A stretch of DNA of 64,000 bases from Inquilinus sp042743185 (GTDB taxonomy: Bacteria; Pseudomonadota; Alphaproteobacteria; DSM-16000; Inquilinaceae): contig NZ_JBHYMS010000010.1 of assembly GCF_042743185.1 (NCBI RefSeq), positions 88,985 to 152,984 on the forward strand. Reading direction: 5' to 3'. This document shows positions 46,472-55,173 of this stretch, one piece after another. A program made the translations under genes and the position numbers. Below the pieces are notes generated by a model. The model was not told where the DNA came from. It made no database searches and saw only the letters and a list, made by a program, of their open reading frames with translations. Position 1 is the stretch's first letter, and each line of letters starts with the position of its first letter.

Positions 46472-47209
46472 TCAGCCGGCCGTGGCCTTGCTGCGATAGT
46501 GGTAGCGGTACAGCTCGGTGCGAAAGCCCAGCGACCCGTAGAGCGCCAGGGCCGGCTGGTTGTCGGCCACCACCTGCAGGCAGGCGCCGCCGGCGCCCCG
46601 GGTCAGCGCCCAGTCCATCAGATGGCCGACGGTCCGCGTCCCGTATCCGCGCTGTCGGTGCTCGGGGTCGGTGGCGACGGATTCGACCACCAGCAGCCGG
46701 TCATGCACGACGCCATAGGCCGTCGCCACCACCCGGCCGTCGATCCGGCAGGACGCGAAGGTCTTGGGCAGGACGATGCTGTCGAGCATTTGGCGGAACA
46801 CCGGATCGTCCGGGTCGGACCGCAGGGCGAGCCAATCTTCGTCCGGCCGGTCCGACAGCTCGATCCAGGCGCAGTCCCGCGGCCGGTGGTCGGCCAGGTC
46901 CGCCAGCAGGGTGGCGGTTTCGGCCTCGGCGGCATAGCCCTGCCGCTGCAGCGGTCCGTCCATGCCCGCAGCGATCGACGGCACCCGGAACCGGGCCGGC
47001 TGGCCGAGGCCGCGATAGATCCCTTCCGCCGCGGCGATGATGCCGCTCGGGTCGCGCGGGCCGCTGCGCAGCGGGTTGACCGAGTTGGTGCGTCGCGTGG
47101 CGCCGCCGGAGGCGCGCAGCAGCCAGCCGCCCAGCAACATCTGCCGTGGCGACGGCCAGGCGTTCTGGCAGGCTTCCTCGACTCTCCAGGCGATATCGTC
47201 GGCGGACAT
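46472..47209 (-). CDS. GNAT family N-acetyltransferase
   Basis: 245 residues. The C-terminal half holds the GNAT core: LLVVESVATDPEHRQRGYGT, then RTVGHLMDWALTRGAGGACL, then NQPALALYGSLGFRTELYRY, i.e. the acetyl-CoA loop RQRGYGT and the motif with an asparagine and an aromatic F near the end. The N-terminal 110 residues are a second, cofactor-less GNAT-like region beginning VEEACQNAWPSPRQMLLGGW, a subgroup seen in proteobacteria. Substrate unknown. The gene follows the twin hairpins. Confidence 0.85.
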   Translation of the reverse strand: MSADDIAWRVEEACQNAWPSPRQMLLGGWLLRASGGATRRTNSVNPLRSGPRDPSGIIAAAEGIYRGLGQPARFRVPSIAAGMDGPLQRQGYAAEAETATLLADLADHRPRDCAWIELSDRPDEDWLALRSDPDDPVFRQMLDSIVLPKTFASCRIDGRVVATAYGVVHDRLLVVESVATDPEHRQRGYGTRTVGHLMDWALTRGAGGACLQVVADNQPALALYGSLGFRTELYRYHYRSKATAG

Positions 47210-47233
47210 GGGCGCTGATCCCCGGAAACGGAA

Positions 47234-47257
47234 AGGGCCGGACGGCTGCCCGGCCCT
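47234..47257 (-). terminator. terminator of the ABC importer operon
   Basis: Stem AGGGCCGG / CCGGCCCT with an eight-base loop, followed in the leftward direction by TTCCGTTT. It lies about 20 bases past the stop codon of the substrate-binding protein gene, the last gene of the operon. Confidence 0.7.
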
Positions 47258-47276
47258 CTCTCTATGTAGCGACGAT

Positions 47277-48542
47277 TCAGCGCCGCGGCAGCAGCTTCTG
47301 CACCTCGTCGGCGGCGTCGGCCAGGGCCTCCTCCGGCGTCGCGCTCTGCTCCACCACCCGCGACAGGTTGTCGACGATGGTCTGGGTCACCTTCACGCCG
47401 TTGGTGCCGGGGAAGGCGTACCACGGCCGCATCTTCGGCATCTGCTCCAACCCGGCACGGAACAGCGGGTTCTTGGCATAGAAATCGCCGAGATATTCGG
47501 CCGACTTGGGCGCCATCTCGTTGTTCGGGACATAGCCGGTGCCGGGCACCACCACCGAGGCGCCGTAAGGGCCGGCGGCGAATTTGATGAACTCCCAGGC
47601 CGCCTGCTGCCTGGCCGGGTCGCGGGTCAGCATCACCGCGGCGTTGCCGCCGGTCGGCAGCCGGCCCTTGGCCGGGTCCAAGAGCGGGATCGCCGCGGTC
47701 CGCAGCTCGAACTTGTCGCCGACATTCTTGATGGTGTTCCGCAGCGCGCCCGTGGTCTGGAACTCGATCCCGACCTTGCCGGCGACGAAGGCCTGCTCGC
47801 CGGCGGACTTGGTGAAGACGGGCATGCCGCCCTCGGTGACCATGCGCTGGACCAGGGTGAAGGCGGCCAGCCCCTCCTGCCCGTCGAAGGCGACCTTCTT
47901 CTCATCCGCCGACAGCATGTCGCCGCCGGCGCCGAACAGCAGGGCGCTGAACATCCAGTCGTCGCCCTGCCAGCGGAAGTCGATGCCGTCGACGCCGTCG
48001 CCCAGCGCCTTGATCTTGGCGCCCAGCGCCAGCACCTCGTCCCAGGTCTTGGGCGGAGTGTCGGGATTGCCGCCGGCTTTCCGCACGAGGTCGGCGTTGT
48101 AGTACATGATCGGGTTCGAGGTGGCGAAGGCCAGCCCGGCCTGCTGCCCGCCGAACTGGGCCAGGCCCAGGATATGGTCGCTGAAGCCCTGCTCGGCCAT
48201 ATGGCCGTCCTTCTCGACGAAGGGCTTGAGGTCGACCGAGATGCCGCGCTCCGCCACCACCCGCAGCCGGTTCAGGCCGATGAAGGTGATGTCCGGCATC
48301 TCGGCGGTGCCGGCCTGGCGCAGGATCAGCTGCAGCCCGTCCTCATAGGTCGGCGACGGGCTGGCGAAGACGATCTTGATGTCCGGATGCTCGGCCATGA
48401 ACTTCTGCGAGATCGTGTCCATCACGTCCTTGAAGAAGCCCGGCATCGGGTAATGGACGGTCAGGGTGGTCTCGGCCTGCGCGGCACCCACCAGCCCCGC
48501 CGCCAGAGCCATGCCCGCCAGCGCGGTTCGGATCAATTTCAC
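47277..48542 (-). CDS. ABC transporter substrate-binding protein (Ugp-like)
   Basis: 421 residues from a GTG read from 48540-48542, with GAGAGGGG upstream. Signal peptide at residues 1-24 (AGMALAAGLVGAAQA, then ETTLTVHYPMPG). The mature part is a solute-binding protein of the sugar/glycerol-3-phosphate class: FFKDVMDTISQKFMAEHPDI, then IPLLDPAKGRLPTGGNAAVM, then EFIKFAAGPYGASVVVPGTG. It binds the substrate in the periplasm and delivers it to the two permeases. Last in transcription order: phosphodiesterase, ATPase, two permeases, then this gene. The partner phosphodiesterase suggests glycerophosphodiesters or similar phosphoesters; the ligand is unproven. Confidence 0.9.
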   Translation of the reverse strand: MKLIRTALAGMALAAGLVGAAQAETTLTVHYPMPGFFKDVMDTISQKFMAEHPDIKIVFASPSPTYEDGLQLILRQAGTAEMPDITFIGLNRLRVVAERGISVDLKPFVEKDGHMAEQGFSDHILGLAQFGGQQAGLAFATSNPIMYYNADLVRKAGGNPDTPPKTWDEVLALGAKIKALGDGVDGIDFRWQGDDWMFSALLFGAGGDMLSADEKKVAFDGQEGLAAFTLVQRMVTEGGMPVFTKSAGEQAFVAGKVGIEFQTTGALRNTIKNVGDKFELRTAAIPLLDPAKGRLPTGGNAAVMLTRDPARQQAAWEFIKFAAGPYGASVVVPGTGYVPNNEMAPKSAEYLGDFYAKNPLFRAGLEQMPKMRPWYAFPGTNGVKVTQTIVDNLSRVVEQSATPEEALADAADEVQKLLPRR

Positions 48543-48574
48543 GTTTGCCCCTCTCTGGAAGAAATACGACCGGG

Positions 48575-49405
48575 TCAGCCCTTCAGCCCGGTCAGGGTGA
48601 TGCCTTCGATGAAGCGGCGCTGGGCGGCCAGGAAGGCGGCGACCAGCGGCAGGGTGACCACCACCGTGGCGGCCATCAGCGCGCCGTAGTCGTCCCCGGC
48701 TTCGGCGGCGCGGAAGAACAGCAGGCCCAGCGGCGGCGTCGCCATGCGGGTATCGCTGACCACGATCAGCGGCCAGAACAGGTCGTTCCAATGGGCGACG
48801 ACCGAGAAGATCGCGAAGGCGGTGATCGCCGGCCAGGCGTTCGGCACGATGACGCGCCAGACGATCGCCAGCTCCGACATCCCGTCCAGCCGCGCCGCGG
48901 CGATCAGGTCGTCCGGCATCGCCCGGAAGAACTGCAGGAACAGGAAGATGCCGAACACCGAGATGGTGAAGGGCGCCACCAGCGCGACGTAGGTGTTCAG
49001 CGTCCCGGTGGCCGACAGCGCCACGTAGATCGGCAGGGCGATGGCGTGGATCGGCACCAGGAGGCCCAGCATGATCATCGTGACCATGGCCCGGGATCCG
49101 CGGAAGCGCAGCTTGGCCATGGCATAGGCGCAGGGCACGGCGACCAGCACCTGCAGCACCAGGATCAGGCCGCAGACGATCACGCCGTTCAGCAGGATCT
49201 GCGCCATCGGCACCCGGGTCACCGCCTTGGTCAGGTTCTCCACCAGCGCCCAGCGCTGCGGCAGCAGCGAGAGCGACGAGGAGAAGATCTCGTCCTGCGG
49301 CTTCAGCGCGACCGACAGCATCCACAGATAGGGCGCGACGAAGACCAGGGCCCCGAGCGACAGCAAGGCCAGGCGGGTGATCCTGAGGGGGGACCAGGCG
49401 GTCAT
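48575..49405 (-). CDS. ABC transporter permease (MalG/UgpE type)
   Basis: 276 residues from the ATG read from 49403-49405, six membrane helices. The EAA loop is readable near residue 185 as DDLIAAARLDGMSELAIVWR followed by VIVPNAWPAITA, i.e. E/D-AA..DG......... .l.P. The start overlaps the stop of the preceding permease by four bases. It forms the membrane channel with the MalF/UgpA-type partner. Confidence 0.92.
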   Translation of the reverse strand: MTAWSPLRITRLALLSLGALVFVAPYLWMLSVALKPQDEIFSSSLSLLPQRWALVENLTKAVTRVPMAQILLNGVIVCGLILVLQVLVAVPCAYAMAKLRFRGSRAMVTMIMLGLLVPIHAIALPIYVALSATGTLNTYVALVAPFTISVFGIFLFLQFFRAMPDDLIAAARLDGMSELAIVWRVIVPNAWPAITAFAIFSVVAHWNDLFWPLIVVSDTRMATPPLGLLFFRAAEAGDDYGALMAATVVVTLPLVAAFLAAQRRFIEGITLTGLKG

Positions 49406-50328
49406 GCGTAATGCACCCGGCGGTCGAGGACGCGGTACTGCAGCAGCATCAGCACCACCAGCACGGCCAGGAACACCACCGTCATCGCCGAGGCGTAGCC
49501 GACCCGGAGATAGACGAAGCCTTCCTGGTAGATGGTCCAGAGCAGCACCTCCGACGCCTTGTTCGGGCCGCCCTGGGTCAGGGTGCCGACGGTCTCGAAC
49601 ACCTTCACCGCGTTGACCACGCTGATGGTGATCACGAACAGCGTCGTCGGCCCCAGCATCGGCCAGGTCACCAGCCGGAACCGCTCCCAGGCGCCGGCGG
49701 CGCCGTCGATCTCGGCGGCGGCATACAGCTCGCGCGGGATCGCGGTCAGCCCGGCCAGGAACAGCACCATGTTGAAGCCGACCGACTGCCACACGCCGAT
49801 CAGCGCCAGGCTCAGCAGCACGGTCTTGCTGTCGCCCAGCCAGTTCGGGCCGGGGATGCCGAACAGGCGCAGCATCTCGTTCACCGGGCCGATGCTGGGG
49901 TGCAGCAGGTACTGCCAGACCGTGGCCATGGCCACGAGCAGCGAGGCGACGGGCAGAAAGTAGACAGTGCGGAACAGGGCGCGGCCGCGCGTCTCCGCCT
50001 CGATCAGCAGGGCGACGCCGAGGCCCAGCAGCACCGAAGCCGGGGTGACGATGGCGGTGTAGATCGCAGTGTTCTTCAGCGAGATCAGGAAGGTGCGGTC
50101 GCCCAGCAGCTCGGCGTAGTTGTCGAGACCGATGAACCGGATGCCGTCATAGCCCAGCTCGTAGTCGCTCAGGCTGAACCCCACCACCGCCAGCGTGGGC
50201 GCCAGGATCAGCATCGCCAGCAGCAGCACCGCCGGGGCGGACAAGCGCCAGGCGGCGAAGCCCTCCGCCCGCGCCGCGGCCCGCGCGGCCCGGCGGGCGG
50301 TGCCGTCGTCGAGGGCGAGATCAGCCAT
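49402..50328 (-). CDS. ABC transporter permease (MalF/UgpA type)
   Basis: 308 residues. First 35 residues are Ala/Arg-rich and cytoplasmic; then six membrane helices. EAA loop: PRELYAAAEIDGAAGAWERF, then RLVTWPMLGPTTLFV. The start overlaps the end of the ATP-binding protein gene by eight bases. Together with the 48575 permease it transports the substrate across the inner membrane. Confidence 0.92.
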   Translation of the reverse strand: MADLALDDGTARRAARAAARAEGFAAWRLSAPAVLLLAMLILAPTLAVVGFSLSDYELGYDGIRFIGLDNYAELLGDRTFLISLKNTAIYTAIVTPASVLLGLGVALLIEAETRGRALFRTVYFLPVASLLVAMATVWQYLLHPSIGPVNEMLRLFGIPGPNWLGDSKTVLLSLALIGVWQSVGFNMVLFLAGLTAIPRELYAAAEIDGAAGAWERFRLVTWPMLGPTTLFVITISVVNAVKVFETVGTLTQGGPNKASEVLLWTIYQEGFVYLRVGYASAMTVVFLAVLVVLMLLQYRVLDRRVHYA

Positions 50329-51490
50329 GGGCGGCGATCCGAAGCGGCGCCGCCGTCACCGGCAGGCGGCCGCCCTCCGGGCCGAAGACCAGGATTTCGG
50401 CGGCGTCGACCGCCAGGGTCGCCGGCGCGCCGGGGGCCAGGTCAACCGCCAAGGCCGGGGCAGTCTTGGCGACCAGTTCGGCGCCGTCGGCCAGGGCCAG
50501 GAAGACCAGCAGCTCGGACCCCAGGAACTCCAGCCGCCGCACCTTTGCGGTCAGGCTGGGCGCCGCCAGGCCCGGCTGGCCCGGCATCAGGAGGCGCAGC
50601 GCCTCCGGCCGCACACCCAGCCTTACCGCCGTGCCGGGCGCGGCCTCGACGTCGTCGACCAGGACCCGGCCGCTGATGCGGGCGGCGCGCGTCTCGTCCA
50701 GCACCGTCTGCAGCAGGTTGATGCGCGGGCTGCCGATGAACTGCGCCACCTCGACATGGGCCGGGTCAGCATAGACCTTCGCCGGGCTGTCCAGCTGCAG
50801 CAGCCGGCCGCCCATCATCACGGCCACCCGGTCGGCCATGCTCAGCGCTTCGGACTGGTCATGGGTGACGTAGAGCGTGGTGACGCCGGCGCGGCGGTGC
50901 AGCTCGACGATCTCGCCGCGGGTGTGGACGCGGAGGTTGGCGTCGAGATTCGACAGGGGCTCGTCCATCAGGAAGGCGGCAGGCCGGCGCACCAGGGCGC
51001 GGGCCAGGGCCACCCGCTGGCGCTGGCCGCCGGACATCTGGCCCGGCTTGCGGTCCAGCAGATGGTCGATCCTCAGGCTGGCAGCCGTGTCGCGGACCTG
51101 GGTCTGGATCTCCGCGCGCAGCGCTCGTTGGCCGGGCATCAGGTTGCCGATGAAGGGCAGGCGCTGGGCTGTCGACAGCCGCCGCATCGCCAGCGGCACG
51201 GCGATGTTCTGGCCGGCCGTGAGATGCGGGTACAAGGCGTAGGACTGGAACACCATGGCGATGTCGCGCGCCGCAGGGCGCAGCGCCGTGATGTCGCGGT
51301 CGTCCAACTGCACCGATCCGGTGTCGGCGTGCTCCAGCCCGGCGGCGATGCGCAGCAGCGTAGTCTTGCCGCAGCCGGACGGGCCGACCAGGGCGATGAA
51401 CTCGCCCGGCGCCGCCTCGATGGTCACGTCCTGCAGGATACGGTTGCCGCCGAAGGCCTTGCTGATGCGGCGCAGGGCGAGCCCGGTCAC
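50321..51490 (-). CDS. ABC transporter ATP-binding protein (UgpC/MalK type)
   Basis: 389 residues from a GTG read from 51488-51490, chosen because it overlaps the phosphodiesterase stop (GTGA). Walker A GPSGCGKTT at residues 36-44, Q-loop near residues 80-84 (VFQSY), signature MSGGQ at 152-156, Walker B FLMDE at 173-177. A 20-residue insertion near residue 105 (RRLSTAQRLPFIGNLMPGQR) and the C-terminal TOBE/regulatory domain (LGVRPEALRL) are of the CUT1 class. Energises the two permeases. Confidence 0.93.
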   Translation of the reverse strand: MTGLALRRISKAFGGNRILQDVTIEAAPGEFIALVGPSGCGKTTLLRIAAGLEHADTGSVQLDDRDITALRPAARDIAMVFQSYALYPHLTAGQNIAVPLAMRRLSTAQRLPFIGNLMPGQRALRAEIQTQVRDTAASLRIDHLLDRKPGQMSGGQRQRVALARALVRRPAAFLMDEPLSNLDANLRVHTRGEIVELHRRAGVTTLYVTHDQSEALSMADRVAVMMGGRLLQLDSPAKVYADPAHVEVAQFIGSPRINLLQTVLDETRAARISGRVLVDDVEAAPGTAVRLGVRPEALRLLMPGQPGLAAPSLTAKVRRLEFLGSELLVFLALADGAELVAKTAPALAVDLAPGAPATLAVDAAEILVFGPEGGRLPVTAAPLRIAAHG

Positions 51491-52314
51491 GAAGCGGCCT
51501 CGGCGGGTTGGTGGCGGGGATAGACCTCGTGGATCACGTCGTCGATCACGAAGGGCTGCAGCTCCGGCAGCTCCACGATCTCGCTCGACACCGTCTCGTC
51601 GAGGGTGTGGATCACGGCGCCGAGGATGCGGTCGCCCGGCATGTCGCGCTCCATCGGCCCGACGACGAAGCCGGAGGAGGGGCCCCAGACATAGCGGGTG
51701 CCGAGATGGGCGCCGGTCCAGGCGCGGTGCAGGTGGCCGCTGGCGACCAGGGCCACACCGTGCCGCTCGAACAGCTCCAGCAGCCGGCGGCGCGGCGCCG
51801 GGCGGATGCTCCAATAGCCGGTGTCGCCCTCGTCCGGCCGGTCGACGAAGATCGGCTTGTGGGTGAAGACCGCGACGCCGCGGCCCTCGCAGGCCTCCAG
51901 CACGCCCTCCAGCCAGGCGAACTGCTCCGCCTCCTCCGCGTCGTCGTCGCCGATAACCTGGCTGTTCAGCCCGACCAGGCGCCAGCCGGGCTGGTCGTGC
52001 ACCCAGCGGTCCGGCCCGACGATGCGGCGCCAGCGCTCCAGCCGCTCGCGATTGGCCGGCTGGCGCGTCCCGGGCAGGTCGCCGACATCATGGTTGCCGG
52101 GCACCGACAGCACGGGGAAGGGCAGGGCGCGCAGCAGCTCGGCGCAATGCTCCAGATCGGCCTCGACATCGGCCCCGTCGACGCTGAGGTCGCCGGTGTG
52201 GACCACCAGGTCCGGCCGCGCGGCCTGCAGCCACTCCGCCAGCGGCGCCCAGTTCGGCGCGAAATGGCGCTTGCCGGGGCTCAGATGGGTATCGGTGATC
52301 TGGATCACCCGCAC
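51487..52314 (-). CDS. metallophosphoesterase (GpdQ-like phosphodiesterase)
   Basis: 275 residues. All calcineurin-like metal motifs are visible: DTH (8-10), GDL (41-43), GNHD (73-76), FTHKP (His152) and GHLHRAW (193-199). This is the class III cyclic-nucleotide/glycerophosphodiester phosphodiesterase group (GpdQ, Rv0805, CpdA-like). It overlaps the UgpC-like ATPase gene by four bases and is the first gene of the operon. In this context it probably splits an imported phosphodiester, for example glycerophosphodiester to glycerol-3-phosphate, in the cytoplasm; a role on cAMP is the alternative. Confidence 0.88.
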   Translation of the reverse strand: MRVIQITDTHLSPGKRHFAPNWAPLAEWLQAARPDLVVHTGDLSVDGADVEADLEHCAELLRALPFPVLSVPGNHDVGDLPGTRQPANRERLERWRRIVGPDRWVHDQPGWRLVGLNSQVIGDDDAEEAEQFAWLEGVLEACEGRGVAVFTHKPIFVDRPDEGDTGYWSIRPAPRRRLLELFERHGVALVASGHLHRAWTGAHLGTRYVWGPSSGFVVGPMERDMPGDRILGAVIHTLDETVSSEIVELPELQPFVIDDVIHEVYPRHQPAEAAS

Positions 52315-52629
52315 GGTCGGCTCCTTTGCTGCTGCCGATCGCGCCGGACGTCATGGCAAAGCACCCGCGCATCGGGCGGTCCGACGAGCGGCGGCAATCG
52401 GATGTGTCGAAATGCGAGCTTTGGTGCCGCGGCCGGTGTCCGGTTCCGCTGCGTCTCGCGGCGCGCGGATGATAGGAGCCGGAGATGACGGATCTGTTGC
52501 GTGTGCATGAAGAATCGATGTCCGCCGAGCCGGATCGGCGGTCGACGCCGTGAAGCATCGGCGGGCATCATGGTCCGGGGGGCGACTCGAAGAAGGCGGA
52601 TGGATGATCGTTCGAGGGTGGCAGGCGGA
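52315..52629. other. 315-base gap between divergent operons, no gene seen
   Basis: It lies between the start of the phosphodiesterase gene and that of the FUSC gene, so it should hold both promoters. I saw no clear -35/-10 pair, no operator palindrome and no small gene with a good ribosome binding site. Frames through it are open in places but carry no recognisable protein. Confidence 0.5.
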
Positions 52630-54765
52630 ATGGCGATGACCGAGGCGGCGACCCGCCGGCGATCGCCGCTGCTGATGGCCCTGGTGCAATGGAACCGCGC
52701 CACCATCCCCTGGCCGGTGGCGCTGCGCAACGCGCTGGCCGTGGCGCTGCCGGTGGTCCTCGGCGTGCTGTCCGGCCAGACCGATGTCGGGCTCGCCGTC
52801 GCCGGCGGCGCGCTCAACGTCGTCACCTCCGACGCGCCGGGGCCGCATGCGCTGCGCCTGCGCCGCATGCTGCTGATCTCGCTCGGCGCCGGGCTGGCGG
52901 CCCTGGCCGGCTTCTCGCTCGGCACGCAATGGCTGCCCTTCCTGCCGGTGCTCGCGGTCTCCGCCTTCCTTCTTGCCATGCTGGTGGCGCTCGGCCCGGT
53001 GGCGACGCAGGGTGGCACCGCGATCCTGATCGTGCTGGTTGTGACCGCGGGCACCGCCGGCCACGGCTTCGATCCCTGGGCCGCCTCCGGCCTGTTCTTC
53101 GCCGGCGGCCTGCTGGCGACGCTGTTCTCTGTCGCCGCCTGGCCGCTCCGGATCTACCAGCCGGAGCGCGACGCGCTGGCCTCGGTCTACCGCATGCTGT
53201 CGGAGATCGCCCGGGCGATGCCGGAGGACACGGAGTTCATGCCGCTGGCCGATTCCCTGGGCGAGGCACAGCAGCTGCTGGCCCGCGGCGGTGCCGCCCG
53301 GATCCGTGGGGTCGAGGCGTTCCGGGTGTTGCTCGGCCTGGCCGAGCGCATCCGGCTCGAGCTCCTGGCCCTGTCCGACCTGCGCGGGCAGGTCGATGAT
53401 CCGGCGCTGCCGGCCGTGATGCGCCAGGCGGCGGTGGTGCTGCGCGGCCTCGGCATGGCGCTGCGCCAGGGCCGGCCGATGGAGGGCGGGGCGGCGCTGA
53501 AGGGCTTCGAGGCGGCGCTGGCCGGGCTGCGTGACGCCCGCCACGCCACGCACGATCCGCTCCTGCGGTCCCGCCTGCACCTGGCGGAGGCACGGGCGAT
53601 CGGGCTGGCCGGCGCCCTGCGCGCCGCGATCCGCAACACGGCCGAGGCCGGCGCCCGCGGCGACCGGCGGGCGGCCGAGCGCGACGCCCTGCAGCCGGCG
53701 GCGCTGCGCCCCGGCGCGCCGCTGGCGACGCTTCGCGCCAACCTGTCGCTGTCCTCCGCCGCCTTCCGGCATGCGCTGCGGCTTACCGTCTGCGTGGTGG
53801 CGGCGGAGGCGCTGGGCCGCGCCATCGGCCTGCCGCAGTTCTACTGGATCGCGATGACCGTGGTGATCGTGCTGAAGCCGGATTTCGGCGGCACCGTCAG
53901 CTTCGGCCTGCTGCGCATGTTCGGCACCCTCGCCGGACTGCTGGTGGCCACCGCCGTCGTCTATCTGGTGGCCGACCATCCGCTGGCCCAGGCGCTGCTG
54001 CTCGCGCCGCTCTATTTCGGGTTCCGCTACCTGGTGCCGGTGCATTACGGCCTGGCGGTGTCGCTGCTGACCGCCGTGGTGGTGCTGCTGCTGGGCCTGG
54101 CCGGGCAGCCGGCCGGCCATACGCTGCTGGACCGCGGCGTCGCCACCGTGCTGGGCAGCCTGCTGGCGCTGGCCGCCTATCTGCTGTGGCCGACCTGGGA
54201 GCGGGGGCGCGAGCGGCCGGTGATCGCCGCCATGCTCGACGCCTACGCCGCCTATCTGGCCGCGCTGCTCGGCACCGACCCGAAGGCCCAGGCCGAGGCC
54301 CGCACCGCCGCCCGCGGCGCCCGGGTCAATGCCCAGGCCTCGGTCGAACGGCTGCGGGTCGAGCCGGCCGATCCCGAGCAGCCGGCGCGGGCCGAGGCGA
54401 TCTTCGCCAATGCCAATCGCATCCTGCGTGCCGGCATGGCGCTGGAGAGCGCACTGCACGACCACGGCGGCGCGGCGCTGGCGAAGCATGCCGCGATCGG
54501 GTCCTTCGGCCATGCCATCGCCGCCGCCCTGGGCGAGCTGGCGGCGGCGCTGCGCGACCACCGGGCGCCGGCGATCCCGTCCGACCTGCCGGCGCGCCAC
54601 CGGGCGCTGGCCGAGCTGCTCGACCCGGCCCGCCAGCCGGACGCGGATCTGCCGGTGATCATGGCGCTGCTTGAGGCGACCGACCGTATGGTCGACGCCG
54701 TCGAGGCGCTGGCCGGGGTGATCGGAGCCGGGGCGGCCGTGCCGCCGCAGACGAACCTCTGGTAG
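52630..54765 (+). CDS. FUSC family (YccS/aromatic acid exporter-like) membrane protein
   Basis: 711 residues from the ATG at 52630. Two halves: the N-terminal membrane block (residues 20-180, about six helices; LRNALAVALPVVLGVLSGQT), a soluble helical middle, then a second membrane block starting near residue 370 (RHALRLTVCVVAAEALGRAI, then GLPQFYWIAMTVVIVLKPDF) which is the FUSC signature: the QFYWIAMTVVIVLKPDFGG type segment. It ends with a helical soluble tail. Family members export aromatic acids or similar toxic compounds. Substrate unknown. An upstream frame is open but lacks a convincing start. Confidence 0.9.
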   Translation: MAMTEAATRRRSPLLMALVQWNRATIPWPVALRNALAVALPVVLGVLSGQTDVGLAVAGGALNVVTSDAPGPHALRLRRMLLISLGAGLAALAGFSLGTQWLPFLPVLAVSAFLLAMLVALGPVATQGGTAILIVLVVTAGTAGHGFDPWAASGLFFAGGLLATLFSVAAWPLRIYQPERDALASVYRMLSEIARAMPEDTEFMPLADSLGEAQQLLARGGAARIRGVEAFRVLLGLAERIRLELLALSDLRGQVDDPALPAVMRQAAVVLRGLGMALRQGRPMEGGAALKGFEAALAGLRDARHATHDPLLRSRLHLAEARAIGLAGALRAAIRNTAEAGARGDRRAAERDALQPAALRPGAPLATLRANLSLSSAAFRHALRLTVCVVAAEALGRAIGLPQFYWIAMTVVIVLKPDFGGTVSFGLLRMFGTLAGLLVATAVVYLVADHPLAQALLLAPLYFGFRYLVPVHYGLAVSLLTAVVVLLLGLAGQPAGHTLLDRGVATVLGSLLALAAYLLWPTWERGRERPVIAAMLDAYAAYLAALLGTDPKAQAEARTAARGARVNAQASVERLRVEPADPEQPARAEAIFANANRILRAGMALESALHDHGGAALAKHAAIGSFGHAIAAALGELAAALRDHRAPAIPSDLPARHRALAELLDPARQPDADLPVIMALLEATDRMVDAVEALAGVIGAGAAVPPQTNLW

Positions 54766-55149
54766 TCAGCGGCGGCGGGCTGGGCCGTTGCCTTCCAGAA
54801 GCCGGATCAGGCGTCGGTTCTGGCGGGCGCGGGCGATGTCCGGCGGCGTGCCCCCGAAGTCGTTCCGCCGCTGCGGATCGGCGCCGCGGGCCAGCAGCAG
54901 CTTGACGACCTCGATCCGGTTCTGCATCACGGCTTCGTGCAGCGGGGTATTGCCGAGCTCGCCCGACGCATTCGCATCGGCGCCGCCGTCCAGCAGCGCC
55001 GTGATCTCGTCGGTCCGGCCGCGGTTTGCCGCGACATGGATCGGGGCGTCGCCGAAGATCCCGACCTGGTTCACGTCGGACAGGTCGATCCCGGCAAAAT
55101 CGGGCAGATCCTCGTCCTTGTAGCGTCTCAGCACATCATCGGCGTTCAT
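54766..55149 (-). CDS. ankyrin repeat protein
   Basis: 127 residues, beginning at the ATG read from 55147-55149. Three or so ankyrin units: GDAPIHVAANRGRTDEITAL, then GNTPLHEAVMQNRIEVVKLL, then GGTPPDIARARQNRRLIRLL, each with the G-x-T/A-P-L/I-H/D-x-A core. It mediates protein binding; the partner is unknown. It abuts the FUSC stop and lies 24 bases from the helicase gene on the same strand. Confidence 0.9.
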   Translation of the reverse strand: MNADDVLRRYKDEDLPDFAGIDLSDVNQVGIFGDAPIHVAANRGRTDEITALLDGGADANASGELGNTPLHEAVMQNRIEVVKLLLARGADPQRRNDFGGTPPDIARARQNRRLIRLLEGNGPARRR

Positions 55150-55173
55150 CAAGGCATTCTCACCATAGGAGTA

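Noticed and set aside
52351..54600. A 749-codon antisense frame over the FUSC gene
   Set aside because: Gln/Arg/Gly-rich, no domain; the sense frame has transmembrane segments and the FUSC signature.
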